A stretch of 64,000 bases of DNA from assembly GCF_036421855.1 (NCBI RefSeq), contig NZ_JAZGOK010000003.1. One strand, 5' to 3'. This DNA comes from Georgenia_B sunbinii. Its GTDB lineage: Bacteria; Actinomycetota; Actinomycetes; Actinomycetales; Actinomycetaceae. Below, piece after piece: positions 55,406-64,000 of the stretch; the stretch's first letter is position 1; each line of letters opens with the position of its first letter. The position numbers were made by a program, and so were the translations under genes. The notes under the pieces are model-generated. The model saw only the letters and a list, made by a program, of their open reading frames with translations, was not told where the DNA came from and searched no databases.

Positions 55406-55742
55406 CGCGCCGCTCGGTACCGGGCAGCCCGTCCATCGGGTCGTACCCCACGGCGCCGTACGCCGTGGTGGACGCCGTGGTGCCGTACGCCTCGGTCCCG
55501 TGCGCCGTGCTGCTCGGCGCCACGGTGCTGCCGCCCTGGGCAGGTCCGGCCGCCCGCTGGACGCGACGGACAGCGCTCAGGATCACCAGGCTCTCCACAG
55601 CCGCGACCGCGACCAGGCCGCCGATGAACACCGGGAACGGCACGATCTCCATCAGCCACAGGATCAGGAGTGCCGTGATCGCAGCACCAGCGACGATCGC
55701 GACCCGGATGAAGGTGGTCGTCAGGGGACTCGGTGAGCTCAT
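55392..55742 (-). CDS. Small two-helix membrane protein
   Basis: 116 residues with two transmembrane helices (about 11-30 and 36-58), a cytoplasmic Arg-rich turn and a Ser/Thr/Ala/Gly/Tyr-rich C-terminal half. It overlaps the oxidoreductase gene by 14 nt and is 59 bp beyond the topA stop. No family recognised. Codon usage is like the surroundings. Confidence 0.7.
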   Translation of the reverse strand: MSSPSPLTTTFIRVAIVAGAAITALLILWLMEIVPFPVFIGGLVAVAAVESLVILSAVRRVQRAAGPAQGGSTVAPSSTAHGTEAYGTTASTTAYGAVGYDPMDGLPGTERRDDGR

Positions 55743-55801
55743 GGCGCAATGGTGCCACGTGCCGGTCAGCGTTCCGCGGGATGCCCGGCCCCACGGAGCC
55801 G

Positions 55802-58549
55802 CTACTCCTTCGTCGCCGCCTTCTTCGCGGGGGCCTTCTTCGCCGGGGCCTTCTTCGCGGGCGCCTTCTTCGTCGTCGTCTTGCGCACCGCGGGCTTCTT
55901 CGCCGGGCCCTTGGCGCGCTTCTCGGCGAGGAGGTCGAAGGCCCGCTCGGCGGTGACCGTCTCGACGTCGTCGTCCTTGCGGAGCGTGGCGTTGACGGTG
56001 CCGTCGGTGACGTACGGGCCGAACCTGCCGTCCTTGACGACGACCGGCTTACCGCTGACCGGGTCGTCACCGAGCTCGCGCAGCGGCGGCTTGGCGGTCG
56101 CGCCCCGGCCACGCTTGGGCTGCTTGTACAGCTCGAGCGCCTCTTCGAGGGTGATCTCGAACAGCTGCTCCTCGCCGTCGGGCAGCGTGCGGGAATCGGT
56201 GCCCTTCTTGAGGTACGGCCCGTAGCGTCCGTTCTGCGCGGTGATCTCGTCACCGGACTCCGGGTCCTTGCCCACCACACGGGGCAGCGACAGCAACCGC
56301 AGCGCGTCCTCGAGGGTCACCGTCTCGGGCAGCATCGACTTGAACAGCGACGCGGTGCGCGGCTTGGGGCCGGCCTTCTTCTTCGCGGGCTTCTTCGCGC
56401 CCTCGGCGACGACGGGCTCCTCGGGCTCGGGCAGCACCTCGGTGACGTACGGGCCGTACCGGCCGGTCTTGACGATGATCGGGTGGCTCGACTCCGGGTC
56501 GGTGCCGAGCTCACGGCCGTCCTCGGCGTTCGCCTCGAACAGCTCGCGCGCCTTGGCGACGTCGAGCTCGTCGGGGGCGACGTCGTCGGGGACGCTGGCC
56601 CGCTGGTCGCCGGCCTCGAGGTAGGGACCGTAGCGCCCCACCCGCAGCGTGATGCCCTCGCCGATGTCGATGCTGTTGACGGCGCGGGCGTCGATGTCGC
56701 CCAGTCCCGCGACGAGGTCGCGCAGCCCGATGCCGCCGCTCTCGCCGCGGTAGAACTTGCCGAGCCACTCGACGCGGTTCTCCGCGCCAGCGGCGATCTC
56801 GTCGAGGTCGGCCTCCATCGACGCGGTGAAGTCATAGTCGACCAGCCGCGGCAGGTTCTCCTCGAGCAGCCGGGTGACCGAGAACGCCAGCCAGGTGGGG
56901 ACCAGTGCCTGGCCGCGGCGGTCGACGTAGCCGCGGTCGGTGATGACCGAGATCGTCGCGGCGTAGGTCGATGGCCGGCCGATCCCGCGCTCCTCGAGCG
57001 CCTTGACCAGGCTGGCCTCGGTGTAACGCGGCGGCGGGGTGGTCTCGTGGCCGTCGGCGGTGACCTCGTCGGTGTCGACTCGGTCGCCCTCGACGAGCGT
57101 CGGCAGCCGGGTCTCGCGGTCGTCGCTGCCCTGCTCGCCGTAGCGGTCGGCGTCGCGCCCCTCCTCGTAAGCGGCCAGGAAGCCGCGGAAGGTGATGACG
57201 GTGCCGGACGCGGTGAGCTCGGCGCGCTGGGTGCCGTCGGTCAGCACCGCGTCGGCCCGCAGCCGGACGGTCGCCGTGGATCCCTTGGCGTCGGCCATCT
57301 GCGAGGCCACGGTGCGCTTCCAGATGAGCTCGTACAGCTTGTACTGGGCACCGGTGAGCTGGCCGGCGACCTGCGCCGGGGTACGGAACCGGTCTCCGGC
57401 GGGGCGGATCGCCTCGTGAGCCTCCTGCGCCCCCTTGGACTTCTGCGCGTAGAAGCGGGGCTTGGCCGGGATGTACTCGGCGCCGTACAGCTCGGTGGCC
57501 TGGCCGCGGGCGGCACTGATGGCCTCCTGCGACAGCGCCGAGGAGTCGGTCCGCATGTAGGTGATGAAGCCGTTCTCGTACAGTCCCTGGGCGGTACGCA
57601 TCGTCTCGCGGGCGCTCAGCCGCAGCTTGCGGCTGGCCTCCTGCTGGAGCGTCGACGTCGTGAACGGGGCCGCCGGTCGGCGGGTGTGGGGCTTGGTCTC
57701 CATCGAGGCGACGGTGGCCTCGGCGGACCGCAGCGCCTCCGCCAGCGCCGTGGCGCGGGCCTCATCGAGCTGCACGGCGCCGGCCTTGACGGCGGCCGGG
57801 GTGAACTCGCCGTCGTCACCGAAGTCCCGGCCGGAGGCCACCCGCTTGCCGTCGAGCGCCACGAGCCGGGCGCCGAAGGACCGGCGACCGTCGTCGGCGT
57901 CGGCGGTGCCGCCGGTGAAGGTGCCCTTGACGTCCCAGTAGGACGCGGCGCGGAAGGCCATCCGTTCACGCTCACGCTGGACGACGAGCCGGGTCGCCAC
58001 GGACTGCACGCGACCGGCGGAGATCCTCGGCTTGACCTTGCGCCACAGCAGCGGTGAGACCTCGTAGCCGAAGAGCCGGTCGAGGATCCGGCGAGCCTCC
58101 TGCGCATCGACGAGGTCGGTGTCGAGCTCGCGGGTGTTGTCCAGGGCGCGGCCGATGGCCTCCTTGGTGATCTCGTGGAACACCATCCGCTTGACCGGCA
58201 CCTTGGGCTTGAGGACGTCGAGGAGGTGCCACGCGATGGCCTCGCCCTCGCGGTCCTCATCAGTGGCGAGGTAGAGCTCGTCGGCGTCCTTCAGGGCCCG
58301 CTTGAGCTCGGCGACCTTCTTCTTCTTGTCGGCGTCGACGACGTAGTAGGGGTCGAAGTCACCCTCGACGTCGATGGCGAACTTGCCGTACGGCCCCTTC
58401 TTCATGTCCGCGGGCAGCTCGGAGGGCTGGGGGAGGTCCCGGATATGGCCGACGCTGGCCTCCACGGTGTACTCCGGGCCCAGGTAGCCGCCGATGGTGC
58501 GCGCCTTTGCGGGCGACTCGACGATCACAAGTTTGCGGGGGCTGGGCAC
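55802..58549 (-). CDS. topA: DNA topoisomerase I (type IA)
   Basis: Relaxes negative supercoils, 915 residues. Toprim motif KLVIVESPAKARTIGGYLG at the start, DEDREGEAIAW acidic triad and active-site Tyr in GFITYMRTDSS. The C-terminal region lacks Cys4 zinc fingers but has four GRYGPY or GRFGPY repeats, characteristic of actinobacterial TopA, and then a Lys/Ala/Pro tail (KKAPAKKAPAKK) that favours processive DNA binding. The GTG has AGGAAGG upstream. Its gene is next to tmk-holB as in other actinobacteria, with two genes between. Confidence 0.97.
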   Translation of the reverse strand: MPSPRKLVIVESPAKARTIGGYLGPEYTVEASVGHIRDLPQPSELPADMKKGPYGKFAIDVEGDFDPYYVVDADKKKKVAELKRALKDADELYLATDEDREGEAIAWHLLDVLKPKVPVKRMVFHEITKEAIGRALDNTRELDTDLVDAQEARRILDRLFGYEVSPLLWRKVKPRISAGRVQSVATRLVVQRERERMAFRAASYWDVKGTFTGGTADADDGRRSFGARLVALDGKRVASGRDFGDDGEFTPAAVKAGAVQLDEARATALAEALRSAEATVASMETKPHTRRPAAPFTTSTLQQEASRKLRLSARETMRTAQGLYENGFITYMRTDSSALSQEAISAARGQATELYGAEYIPAKPRFYAQKSKGAQEAHEAIRPAGDRFRTPAQVAGQLTGAQYKLYELIWKRTVASQMADAKGSTATVRLRADAVLTDGTQRAELTASGTVITFRGFLAAYEEGRDADRYGEQGSDDRETRLPTLVEGDRVDTDEVTADGHETTPPPRYTEASLVKALEERGIGRPSTYAATISVITDRGYVDRRGQALVPTWLAFSVTRLLEENLPRLVDYDFTASMEADLDEIAAGAENRVEWLGKFYRGESGGIGLRDLVAGLGDIDARAVNSIDIGEGITLRVGRYGPYLEAGDQRASVPDDVAPDELDVAKARELFEANAEDGRELGTDPESSHPIIVKTGRYGPYVTEVLPEPEEPVVAEGAKKPAKKKAGPKPRTASLFKSMLPETVTLEDALRLLSLPRVVGKDPESGDEITAQNGRYGPYLKKGTDSRTLPDGEEQLFEITLEEALELYKQPKRGRGATAKPPLRELGDDPVSGKPVVVKDGRFGPYVTDGTVNATLRKDDDVETVTAERAFDLLAEKRAKGPAKKPAVRKTTTKKAPAKKAPAKKAPAKKAATKE

Positions 58550-58666
58550 CTGACGAACCTTCCTCTTCCATGGCTGGCCTCACAGGACCGGTCTCGCGCT
58601 GACCGTACATGATCGTCCCCGCCGTCCGGCCAGCCGTCCCCGCCCACGACGCCGGCCCTGCCCCCC

Positions 58667-60217
58667 TCAGGCGTCGGCGGGACGCAGGAGCCCGTCGAGG
58701 ACGAGGTCACGCACCGCCGGCAGCACCTCGTCGGCCACCGCGGCGGCCGGCTGGTCGAGGACAGCGGCGAGACCGGCGACGAGCTGGCCGAGCGTGAGGT
58801 CACCGTCGCACGCGCCGACCGCGCCCGCGACGAGCGTGCCGGGCTCCAGGGTGCGCCCGAACGCGCCACCCTGACGCAGCAGCAGCACCCGCGGATGAGG
58901 GTCGCCGGGGCGCAGGTGCCTCTCCTCGGTGACGTCCGGCGCGACGACGAACCGTTCGGCCGCCAGGGCGTCGTTGTCGCGGGCAGCAAGCCAGTCGCGG
59001 GCGGCGAGCACCTGGGCGACGTGCTCACCGATCGGTTGCCGGACCGGCCCGGTGATCTCCTCGAGCCGGACCCACGGCGACCGGCCCTCCTCGCGGGGGC
59101 GCCGCAGCAGCACGTAGCCAAAACCCACCCCGCTGACACCGCGCGCCTCGAAGTCCTCGAGCCAGGCGGTGAAGACGTCGTCGAACCGGGAGCTGTCGGG
59201 CCGCACCCCGCCGTCGCGCAGCCAGGTGTGGGCGTACTCGGCCGGGTCCTGCACCTCCCGCTGGACGACCCAGCAGTCCAGCCCGGAACCTGCCGCCCAG
59301 CCGGCCACCCGGTCACGCCAGTCCTCACCGTCGTGGTGCTCCCAGTTGCCGAGCAGCTGGGCCGTCCCGCCCGGCCGCAGGTGGGCCCCCACCGACGCGA
59401 CGACGTCGGCCACGAGACCGTCCCCCTCCCGGGCGGCGTCGCGGTAGGACATCACCGGCAGCCCCGCGGCGTAGGCGGCGGCCGGGGTGATGACGAAGGG
59501 CGGGTTGGAGACCACGAGGTCGAATCGCTCGTCGGCGACCGGCTCGAACAGCGAGCCCTCCCGCAGGTCGAGCTCGACGCCGGCGAGGCGGGCGTTGAAG
59601 TCGGCGAAGTCCAGCGCTCGCCGAGAGACGTCGGTGGCCACCACCTCGCGGCTGTGCCGGGCTGCGTGCAGCGCCTGGATCCCGCAGCCGGTCCCGAGGT
59701 CGAGCACCCGCGCGACGTCGGTGCGGACCGTCAGCTGCGCGAGCGTGAGGGAGGCGCCGCCGATCCCGAGCACGTGGTCCCGGTCAAGCTCGCGGCCGGT
59801 CGCGAGCTCGCCGAGGTCGGAGGCGAGCCACCAGCGGGCCGCTCCCCCGGCGTCGGCGGACTCGTAGGGACGCAGGTCCACCCGCGCCTCGACCTCGTCG
59901 GAGCCAGCCGCGCCGGCCACGGCGACGAGACCGAGCTCGGCCGCGCCGTCGGTCCCCGTCGCGGGCAGCGCCCGGTCGACCTCGGCGCGGGTGACGAGGT
60001 CACCGAGCATGAACAGCCGCAGCAGCGCCGCCGCCGGCTCCGTCGAGGCGCGGGCAGCGCGCAGGGCCGGCATCGGCTGCTCGCGGCCGAGCGCCCCGAG
60101 CGCGACGTCACCGAGGACGTCCGCGACCGCCTCCCGGGTGAAGCCCTGGAGGTCCTCGCGGAGCTGGGCGAGCGGCGGTCCTGGGCGCGGCGGAGCGGGG
60201 GCGGTGGCACGGGGCAT
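58667..60217 (-). CDS. Class I SAM methyltransferase with N-terminal extension
   Basis: 516 residues. Residues 1-150 form a helical/winged N-terminal part; the SAM domain (about 160-330) has LDLGTGCGIQALHAARH (motif I), ATDVSRRALDFADFN and NPPFVI, the N-P-P-[FY] motif of enzymes that methylate amide or exocyclic amine N atoms (rRNA, DNA or glutamine of release factors). The C-terminal 180 residues are a family extension. It is conserved in actinobacteria next to topA. TACGCT ends 7 nt before the ATG at 60217. Target unknown. Confidence 0.85.
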   Translation of the reverse strand: MPRATAPAPPRPGPPLAQLREDLQGFTREAVADVLGDVALGALGREQPMPALRAARASTEPAAALLRLFMLGDLVTRAEVDRALPATGTDGAAELGLVAVAGAAGSDEVEARVDLRPYESADAGGAARWWLASDLGELATGRELDRDHVLGIGGASLTLAQLTVRTDVARVLDLGTGCGIQALHAARHSREVVATDVSRRALDFADFNARLAGVELDLREGSLFEPVADERFDLVVSNPPFVITPAAAYAAGLPVMSYRDAAREGDGLVADVVASVGAHLRPGGTAQLLGNWEHHDGEDWRDRVAGWAAGSGLDCWVVQREVQDPAEYAHTWLRDGGVRPDSSRFDDVFTAWLEDFEARGVSGVGFGYVLLRRPREEGRSPWVRLEEITGPVRQPIGEHVAQVLAARDWLAARDNDALAAERFVVAPDVTEERHLRPGDPHPRVLLLRQGGAFGRTLEPGTLVAGAVGACDGDLTLGQLVAGLAAVLDQPAAAVADEVLPAVRDLVLDGLLRPADA

Positions 60218-60344
60218 GTCTCCGAGCGTACGGGGGTGTCCCGTGTCACACCGACGCGCTAGCCTCGAGGCGTCCGTGAGCGCCCTGCGCTCGGTCGGCG
60301 ATGGGGCCAGCGGACGATCAGCAGCCGACCAACGGAAGGTCCTC

Positions 60345-62372
60345 ATGCGTACCCGTCGAGCACTTCCCGCCGCGACCGCGGCGGCCATCCTCCTCACCGC
60401 GGTGGCAGCGCCCGCCACCGGTCAACCCACCGATCCGGAGCAGCTCGAGCTCACGCTGCTCGCCACCACCGACGTCCACGGTCACGTGTACGACTGGGAC
60501 TACTTCCGGGGCCAGCCGTTCCCCGAGGACGACTCCCTCGGCCTCACCCGCGTCGCGACCGTCGTCGAGGACGTCCGCGCGGAGAAGGGCGCCGAGTCGG
60601 TGGTGGTCGTCGACAACGGCGACGCCATCCAGGGCACGCCCCTCACCTACTACTACGGCATGGGCGACGGTGCCCAGTCGGTGCTCGACGACGAGATCAC
60701 CCACCCGATGGCCGCGGCGTTCAACCACATCGGCTATGACGCCCAGACCGTCGGCAACCACGAGTACAACTACGGGCTCGACATGCTGGCGGCATACCAG
60801 ACCGACCTCGACTTCCCGCTGCTCGGCGCCAACGTCCTCGACGTCGCCACCGGCGAGCCGTTCCACGACCCGTACACGCTCATCGAGCGGGAGGTCGACG
60901 GCGAGGAGGTGACCATCGGCGTCATCGGCATGGTCACGCCCGGGGTACGGATCTGGGACCAGCAGCACGTCGAGGGCGTCCTGGAGTTCCAGGACATGGT
61001 CGAGGCGGCGCAGGAGTGGGTGCCGGTCGTCGATGACCTCGCCGACGTCGTCGTCGTCATCGCCCACACCGGGCTCGGCAACATCGAGGACGCGGACTAC
61101 GACCCCGAGGCGCTGCACGAGGACGTGACGGGCAACATCGCCCGCCAGGTGCCGGGGATCGACGTCATCGTCGCCGGGCACACCCACGAGGACAACGCGG
61201 AGGTCGTCTTCGAGAACGTCGCCGGCGAGCAGGTGCTCATGACCCAGCCGAACTACTGGGCGCGCTCGGTCACCGAGACCACGCTCAACCTCGTGCCCGA
61301 CGGCGAGGGCTGGGCGGTGGACTGGTCGGCGGGCAACGAACCGACCGCGGCGGCTCACTACGGCACCGACGTCGAGCAGGAGGACCCGGCGCTCATCGAC
61401 CTGCTCGCGGACGAGCACCAGACGACGATCGACTACGTCAACACCCCGGTCGCGCAGTCGGTGACCGAGCTGCCGGCGGCGACGTCGCGCTACGAGGACA
61501 CCGCCATCATCGACTTCATCAACCACGTGCAGGCCGAGACGGTACAGGCGGCGCTGGCCGGCGGCGAGCACGCCGACGCCACCGTCATCTCCCAGGCGTC
61601 CCCGTTCTCGCGCACCGCGGTGTTCCCTGAGGGGGAGGTGACGATCCGCGACATCGCCGGGCTGTACATCTACGAGAACACGCTGCGCGCGGTCGAGCTC
61701 ACCGGGGCGCAGCTGCGCGACTACCTCGAGTACTCCGCGCGGTACTTCAACCAGGTGGAGGAGGGGGCCGAGTTCGACCCGGAGACCGGCACCAACGCCG
61801 TCTACCCCGACCGGCCCGACGGCGTGCCGGACTACAACTACGACGTCATCTCCGGTCTGGAGTACTGGATCGACATCTCCCAGCCGGTCGGCGAGCGCAT
61901 CAGCGGGCTGTCCCACCCAGACGGCACGCCGGTGGCCGACGATGACGTCTTCGTCATGGCGGTCAACAACTACCGGCAGTCCGGCGGCGGGGCGTTCCCG
62001 CACGTGGCCGACGCCCCGGTGGTCTACGACGAGCTGCTGGAGATCCGCCAGCTGCTCATCGAGTGGGCGACCGACCGTGAAGTCATCGACCCGGCGGACT
62101 TCTTCGTCGAGAACTGGTGGCTGGTGACCGAGCCGCTGCCGGAGCCGACTCCCACGCCCACGCCGACGCCGGAGCCCACCGAGGAGCCGACGACCGACCC
62201 CACCACCGACCCGACGGCGGCGCCCTCATCGACCGCACCGCCGGCCCAGACGCCACCACCGTCCGGCGGGCAGCTGCCGAGCACCGGCGCACCGGTGTGG
62301 GGGATTCTCGGTGCGGCACTCCTCCTGCTCCTTGGCGGCACCGTCGCGGTGGTCCGTCGCGCGCGGCGCTGA
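60345..62372 (+). CDS. Cell-wall anchored 5'-nucleotidase / 2',3'-cyclic phosphodiesterase
   Basis: 675 residues. Signal peptide to about residue 27, then a calcineurin-like metallophosphatase (TTDVHGH, NGDAIQGTP, VGNHEYNYGLD, IAHTGLG, VAGHTHED) and a C-terminal substrate-binding domain of the UshA family (about 330-610). A Thr/Pro/Glu linker leads to LPSTG (644-648), a membrane helix and a basic tail RRARR: a sortase anchor. It should release phosphate from extracellular nucleotides. GGAAGGTCC precedes the ATG. Confidence 0.94.
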   Translation: MRTRRALPAATAAAILLTAVAAPATGQPTDPEQLELTLLATTDVHGHVYDWDYFRGQPFPEDDSLGLTRVATVVEDVRAEKGAESVVVVDNGDAIQGTPLTYYYGMGDGAQSVLDDEITHPMAAAFNHIGYDAQTVGNHEYNYGLDMLAAYQTDLDFPLLGANVLDVATGEPFHDPYTLIEREVDGEEVTIGVIGMVTPGVRIWDQQHVEGVLEFQDMVEAAQEWVPVVDDLADVVVVIAHTGLGNIEDADYDPEALHEDVTGNIARQVPGIDVIVAGHTHEDNAEVVFENVAGEQVLMTQPNYWARSVTETTLNLVPDGEGWAVDWSAGNEPTAAAHYGTDVEQEDPALIDLLADEHQTTIDYVNTPVAQSVTELPAATSRYEDTAIIDFINHVQAETVQAALAGGEHADATVISQASPFSRTAVFPEGEVTIRDIAGLYIYENTLRAVELTGAQLRDYLEYSARYFNQVEEGAEFDPETGTNAVYPDRPDGVPDYNYDVISGLEYWIDISQPVGERISGLSHPDGTPVADDDVFVMAVNNYRQSGGGAFPHVADAPVVYDELLEIRQLLIEWATDREVIDPADFFVENWWLVTEPLPEPTPTPTPTPEPTEEPTTDPTTDPTAAPSSTAPPAQTPPPSGGQLPSTGAPVWGILGAALLLLLGGTVAVVRRARR

Positions 62373-62439
62373 GCATGACTGCCCGGTGCCATGACCGCCC
62401 CGGCGAGATGCCGGCTCCGGCTGGTGGAGAGGTGGTGAG

Positions 62440-62943
62440 ATGGGGCGGCTGACGACCTGCCGCGCGGTGCTCGCAGCGACGGCAGTGGCGGTGACGCTGC
62501 TCGCCGGCTGCGGTGACGGCGCCGAGGAACCGACCGACCCCGGGACGACGGCGCCACCCACCACGCAGGCGCCGTCGCCTGGCGGCACCGCCACGCCGTC
62601 GCCCGGCGGCACCGCGACGTCGCCACCGGGCGGGACGGAGGCGCCGACGGCTCCCGGGGGCGGGCCGTCGGCCGACTCCCCGGAGGTGGTGGCGGCGGTC
62701 GCGGACCTCGCCGAGCACCTGGGCATCGCCCCGGACGATGTCTCGGTGGTCAGCCTGGAGTCGGTCACCTGGCCGGACGGTTCCCTCGGCTGCCCGCAGC
62801 CGGGCATGAGCTACACGCAGGCACTGGTGCCCGGCACCCGGTTGGTGCTCGGTGCCGAGGGCGCCGAGTACGCCTACCACGCGGGCAGCGAGCCCGACCT
62901 GACGCGGTGCGACCGGCCGCAGCAGCCGGCCCCGACCGGCTGA
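62440..62943 (+). CDS. Lipoprotein with Thr/Pro/Gly linker
   Basis: 167 residues. Lipobox LLAGC, a linker of about 50 residues with repeats of PGGTAT, then a conserved C-terminal domain: DLAEHLGIAPDDVSVVSLESV, WPDGSLGCPQPGMSYTQALVPG and a final DLTRC. Cys78-type and terminal Cys may form a disulfide. This WPDGSLGCPQPG domain recurs in hypothetical actinobacterial lipoproteins; function unknown. GGAGAGGTGG precedes the ATG; it lies 67 nt after the nucleotidase gene. Confidence 0.85.
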   Translation: MGRLTTCRAVLAATAVAVTLLAGCGDGAEEPTDPGTTAPPTTQAPSPGGTATPSPGGTATSPPGGTEAPTAPGGGPSADSPEVVAAVADLAEHLGIAPDDVSVVSLESVTWPDGSLGCPQPGMSYTQALVPGTRLVLGAEGAEYAYHAGSEPDLTRCDRPQQPAPTG

Positions 62944-62971
62944 GCGGCACGAGCCACGACCGCTGAACGAG

Positions 62972-63010
62972 CGAAGGGGTCCGTCCGCACCTGGCGGACG
63001 GACCCCTTCG
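62972..63010. terminator. Bidirectional terminator between the lipoprotein gene and hppA
   Basis: A 17-bp perfect stem (CGAAGGGGTCCGTCCGC and its complement) with a 5-nt loop between convergent genes. Confidence 0.9.
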
Positions 63011-63019
63011 TCGTCGTCG

Positions 63020-64000
63020 CTACGAGCGGGCGACGCGAGCCGGCTGGCCGGTGTCGGTGTCGGCGTCGGTGTCGGTGTCGAGCTGCGCCTCCACGTCCGC
63101 GCCGACCCTCGCCGCGCGCAGCCGGGAGGCGATGACCGCGCCGAAGGCGATCGCCGCCGCCAGCGAGGCGATCCCGATGCGGAGCACGTGGTTCGCGTCC
63201 GCGGGCACGCTCATCTGCACCACCGCCGGGGCGATGAGCACGGCGACGAGGTTCATCACCTTGATGAGCGGGTTGATCGCCGGTCCGGCGGTGTCCTTGA
63301 ACGGGTCACCGATGGTGTCGCCGATGACGACGGCCTCGTGAGCAGGGGAGCCCTTGCCGCCGTGGTGACCGTCCTCGACGAGCTTCTTCGCGTTGTCCCA
63401 GGCCCCTCCGGAGTTGGCGAGGAACACCGCCATGAGCACCCCGCAGCCGATCGCACCGCCGAGGAAGCCGGCGAGCGGGCCGACGCCCAGGCCGAACCCG
63501 ACCGCGATCGGCGCGAAGGCCGCGAGCAGCCCGAGCGGCGCGAGCTCCCGCAGCGAGTCCCGGGTGCAGATGTCCACCACGCGCCCGTACTCGGGCCGCA
63601 CCTCTCCGGTCATGATCCCCGGGTTGTCGCGGAACTGGCGACGGACCTCGAAGACGATGGCACTGGCGGCACGTGTGACGGCGTCGATGGCCAGCCCGGA
63701 GAACAGGAACACCGTCGACGCCCCGAGGATGAGGCCCACGAGCGTCACTGGCGAGATGATCTCGTAGCTGAGCATCGACGTGACGACGCCGCTGGCCAGC
63801 TCGGTGCCCGCGGTGGTGATGGTCTCCAGCGACTGGCTCACGGCGTCGGCGTAGGCACCGAACAGCGCGGTGGCAGCGAGCACCGCGGTGGCGATCGCGA
63901 TGCCCTTGGTGATGGCCTTGGTGGTGTTGCCGGCGGCGTCGAGGTCGGTGAGGACCTGCGCACCGGCGTCGTCGACCTCGCCGGACATCTCGGCGATGCC
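63020..64000 (-). CDS. hppA: Membrane pyrophosphatase, C-terminal half (5' end outside window)
   Basis: Proton-pumping inorganic pyrophosphatase; 327 residues of the C-terminal half are visible and the start lies beyond the right edge. Motifs: GNTTKAITKG, ANSGGAWDNAKK and the substrate-site GDTIGDPFKDTAGPAINPLIKVMNL. Lys after GNTT (GNTTKA) is the residue associated with K+-independent H+-PPases, as opposed to Ala in K+-dependent ones. The end carries an Asp-Thr repeat tail from five GTGTCG/GCGTCG hexamers (63051-63080, plus strand). It converges with the lipoprotein gene. Confidence 0.95.
   Translation of the reverse strand, partial: GIAEMSGEVDDAGAQVLTDLDAAGNTTKAITKGIAIATAVLAATALFGAYADAVSQSLETITTAGTELASGVVTSMLSYEIISPVTLVGLILGASTVFLFSGLAIDAVTRAASAIVFEVRRQFRDNPGIMTGEVRPEYGRVVDICTRDSLRELAPLGLLAAFAPIAVGFGLGVGPLAGFLGGAIGCGVLMAVFLANSGGAWDNAKKLVEDGHHGGKGSPAHEAVVIGDTIGDPFKDTAGPAINPLIKVMNLVAVLIAPAVVQMSVPADANHVLRIGIASLAAAIAFGAVIASRLRAARVGADVEAQLDTDTDADTDTGQPARVARS
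63051..63080 (-). repeat. 6-bp tandem repeat in the hppA tail
   Basis: Five hexamers (plus strand GTGTCG with one GCGTCG) encode a DTDTDADTDT run at the C-terminus of the pyrophosphatase, beyond the last helix. Likely slippage-prone. Confidence 0.9.

Overview
The window is one contiguous stretch of a very GC-rich chromosome with dense, short-spaced genes and many GTG/TTG starts. Lsr2, CarD, SenX3-RegX3, a WXG100 protein, DUF3263, a LytR_C protein, MoeZ, HrcA/CIRCE-type groEL control and an LPXTG surface protein all point to Actinomycetota. Gene order and the small gene sizes suggest Micrococcales, but genus cannot be fixed from sequence alone. I see no phage, insertion sequence, CRISPR array or rRNA operon.

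Region by region. (1) 1-13.9 kb is a nitrate respiration and molybdenum-cofactor block: narK-narG-narH-narJ (narI must lie just off the left edge), then mobA, moeA, moeZ, moaC, moaD, moaA, moaE and mog/moaB. It covers much of the path from cyclic pyranopterin formation (MoaA, MoaC) to bis-MGD insertion (MobA, NarJ) beside the enzyme that uses the cofactor. (2) 14.0-17.1 kb holds two related HD-fold genes around a WXG100 gene, one of the HD proteins having lost the catalytic Asp, plus an MgtC-like gene. (3) 17.3-23.6 kb is housekeeping: groEL with two CIRCE operators, a LytR_C protein, DUF3263, ung, an SGNH hydrolase, map and a metallo-beta-lactamase-fold hydrolase. (4) 23.7-27.7 kb is a ugp-like operon (two permeases, binding lipoprotein, glycerophosphodiesterase) lacking its ATPase; a UgpC/MsiK-type ATPase sits at 35.4 kb after otsA-otsB. 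(5) 28.0-32.8 kb: flotillin, tRNA-Thr(TGT), DsbA-like protein, a small membrane protein and a Ser/Thr kinase. (6) 36.6-44.6 kb: DUF4032, rlmB, cysS, an MFS/Atg22-like transporter, ispF, an RDD protein, ispD and carD; this is the common actinobacterial carD-ispD-ispF-cysS-rlmB block with ispF inverted and two genes inserted. (7) 44.8-50 kb is phosphate sensing: senX3-regX3-pstS diverging from phoU, then gpmA and lsr2. (8) 50.5-58.5 kb: a tiny membrane protein, tRNA-Thr(CGT), a TAP-like hydrolase, holB, tmk, a Gfo/Idh oxidoreductase and topA. (9) 58.7-64 kb: a class I methyltransferase, a sortase-anchored 5'-nucleotidase, a lipoprotein and the C-terminal half of a membrane pyrophosphatase.

The most unusual signal is a family of 18-bp tandem repeats at three separate loci (inside mobA, between moaD and moaA, upstream of ispF). 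It is built from two unit types in patterned order, and the two intergenic copies have inverted arms on the left. Two further threads tie the window together: PHO-box-like 11-bp direct repeats in the senX3/phoU gap and upstream of the ugp operon, and a recurring -10-like hexamer exactly 6-7 nt before the start codon of at least 17 genes, which suggests widespread leaderless mRNAs.
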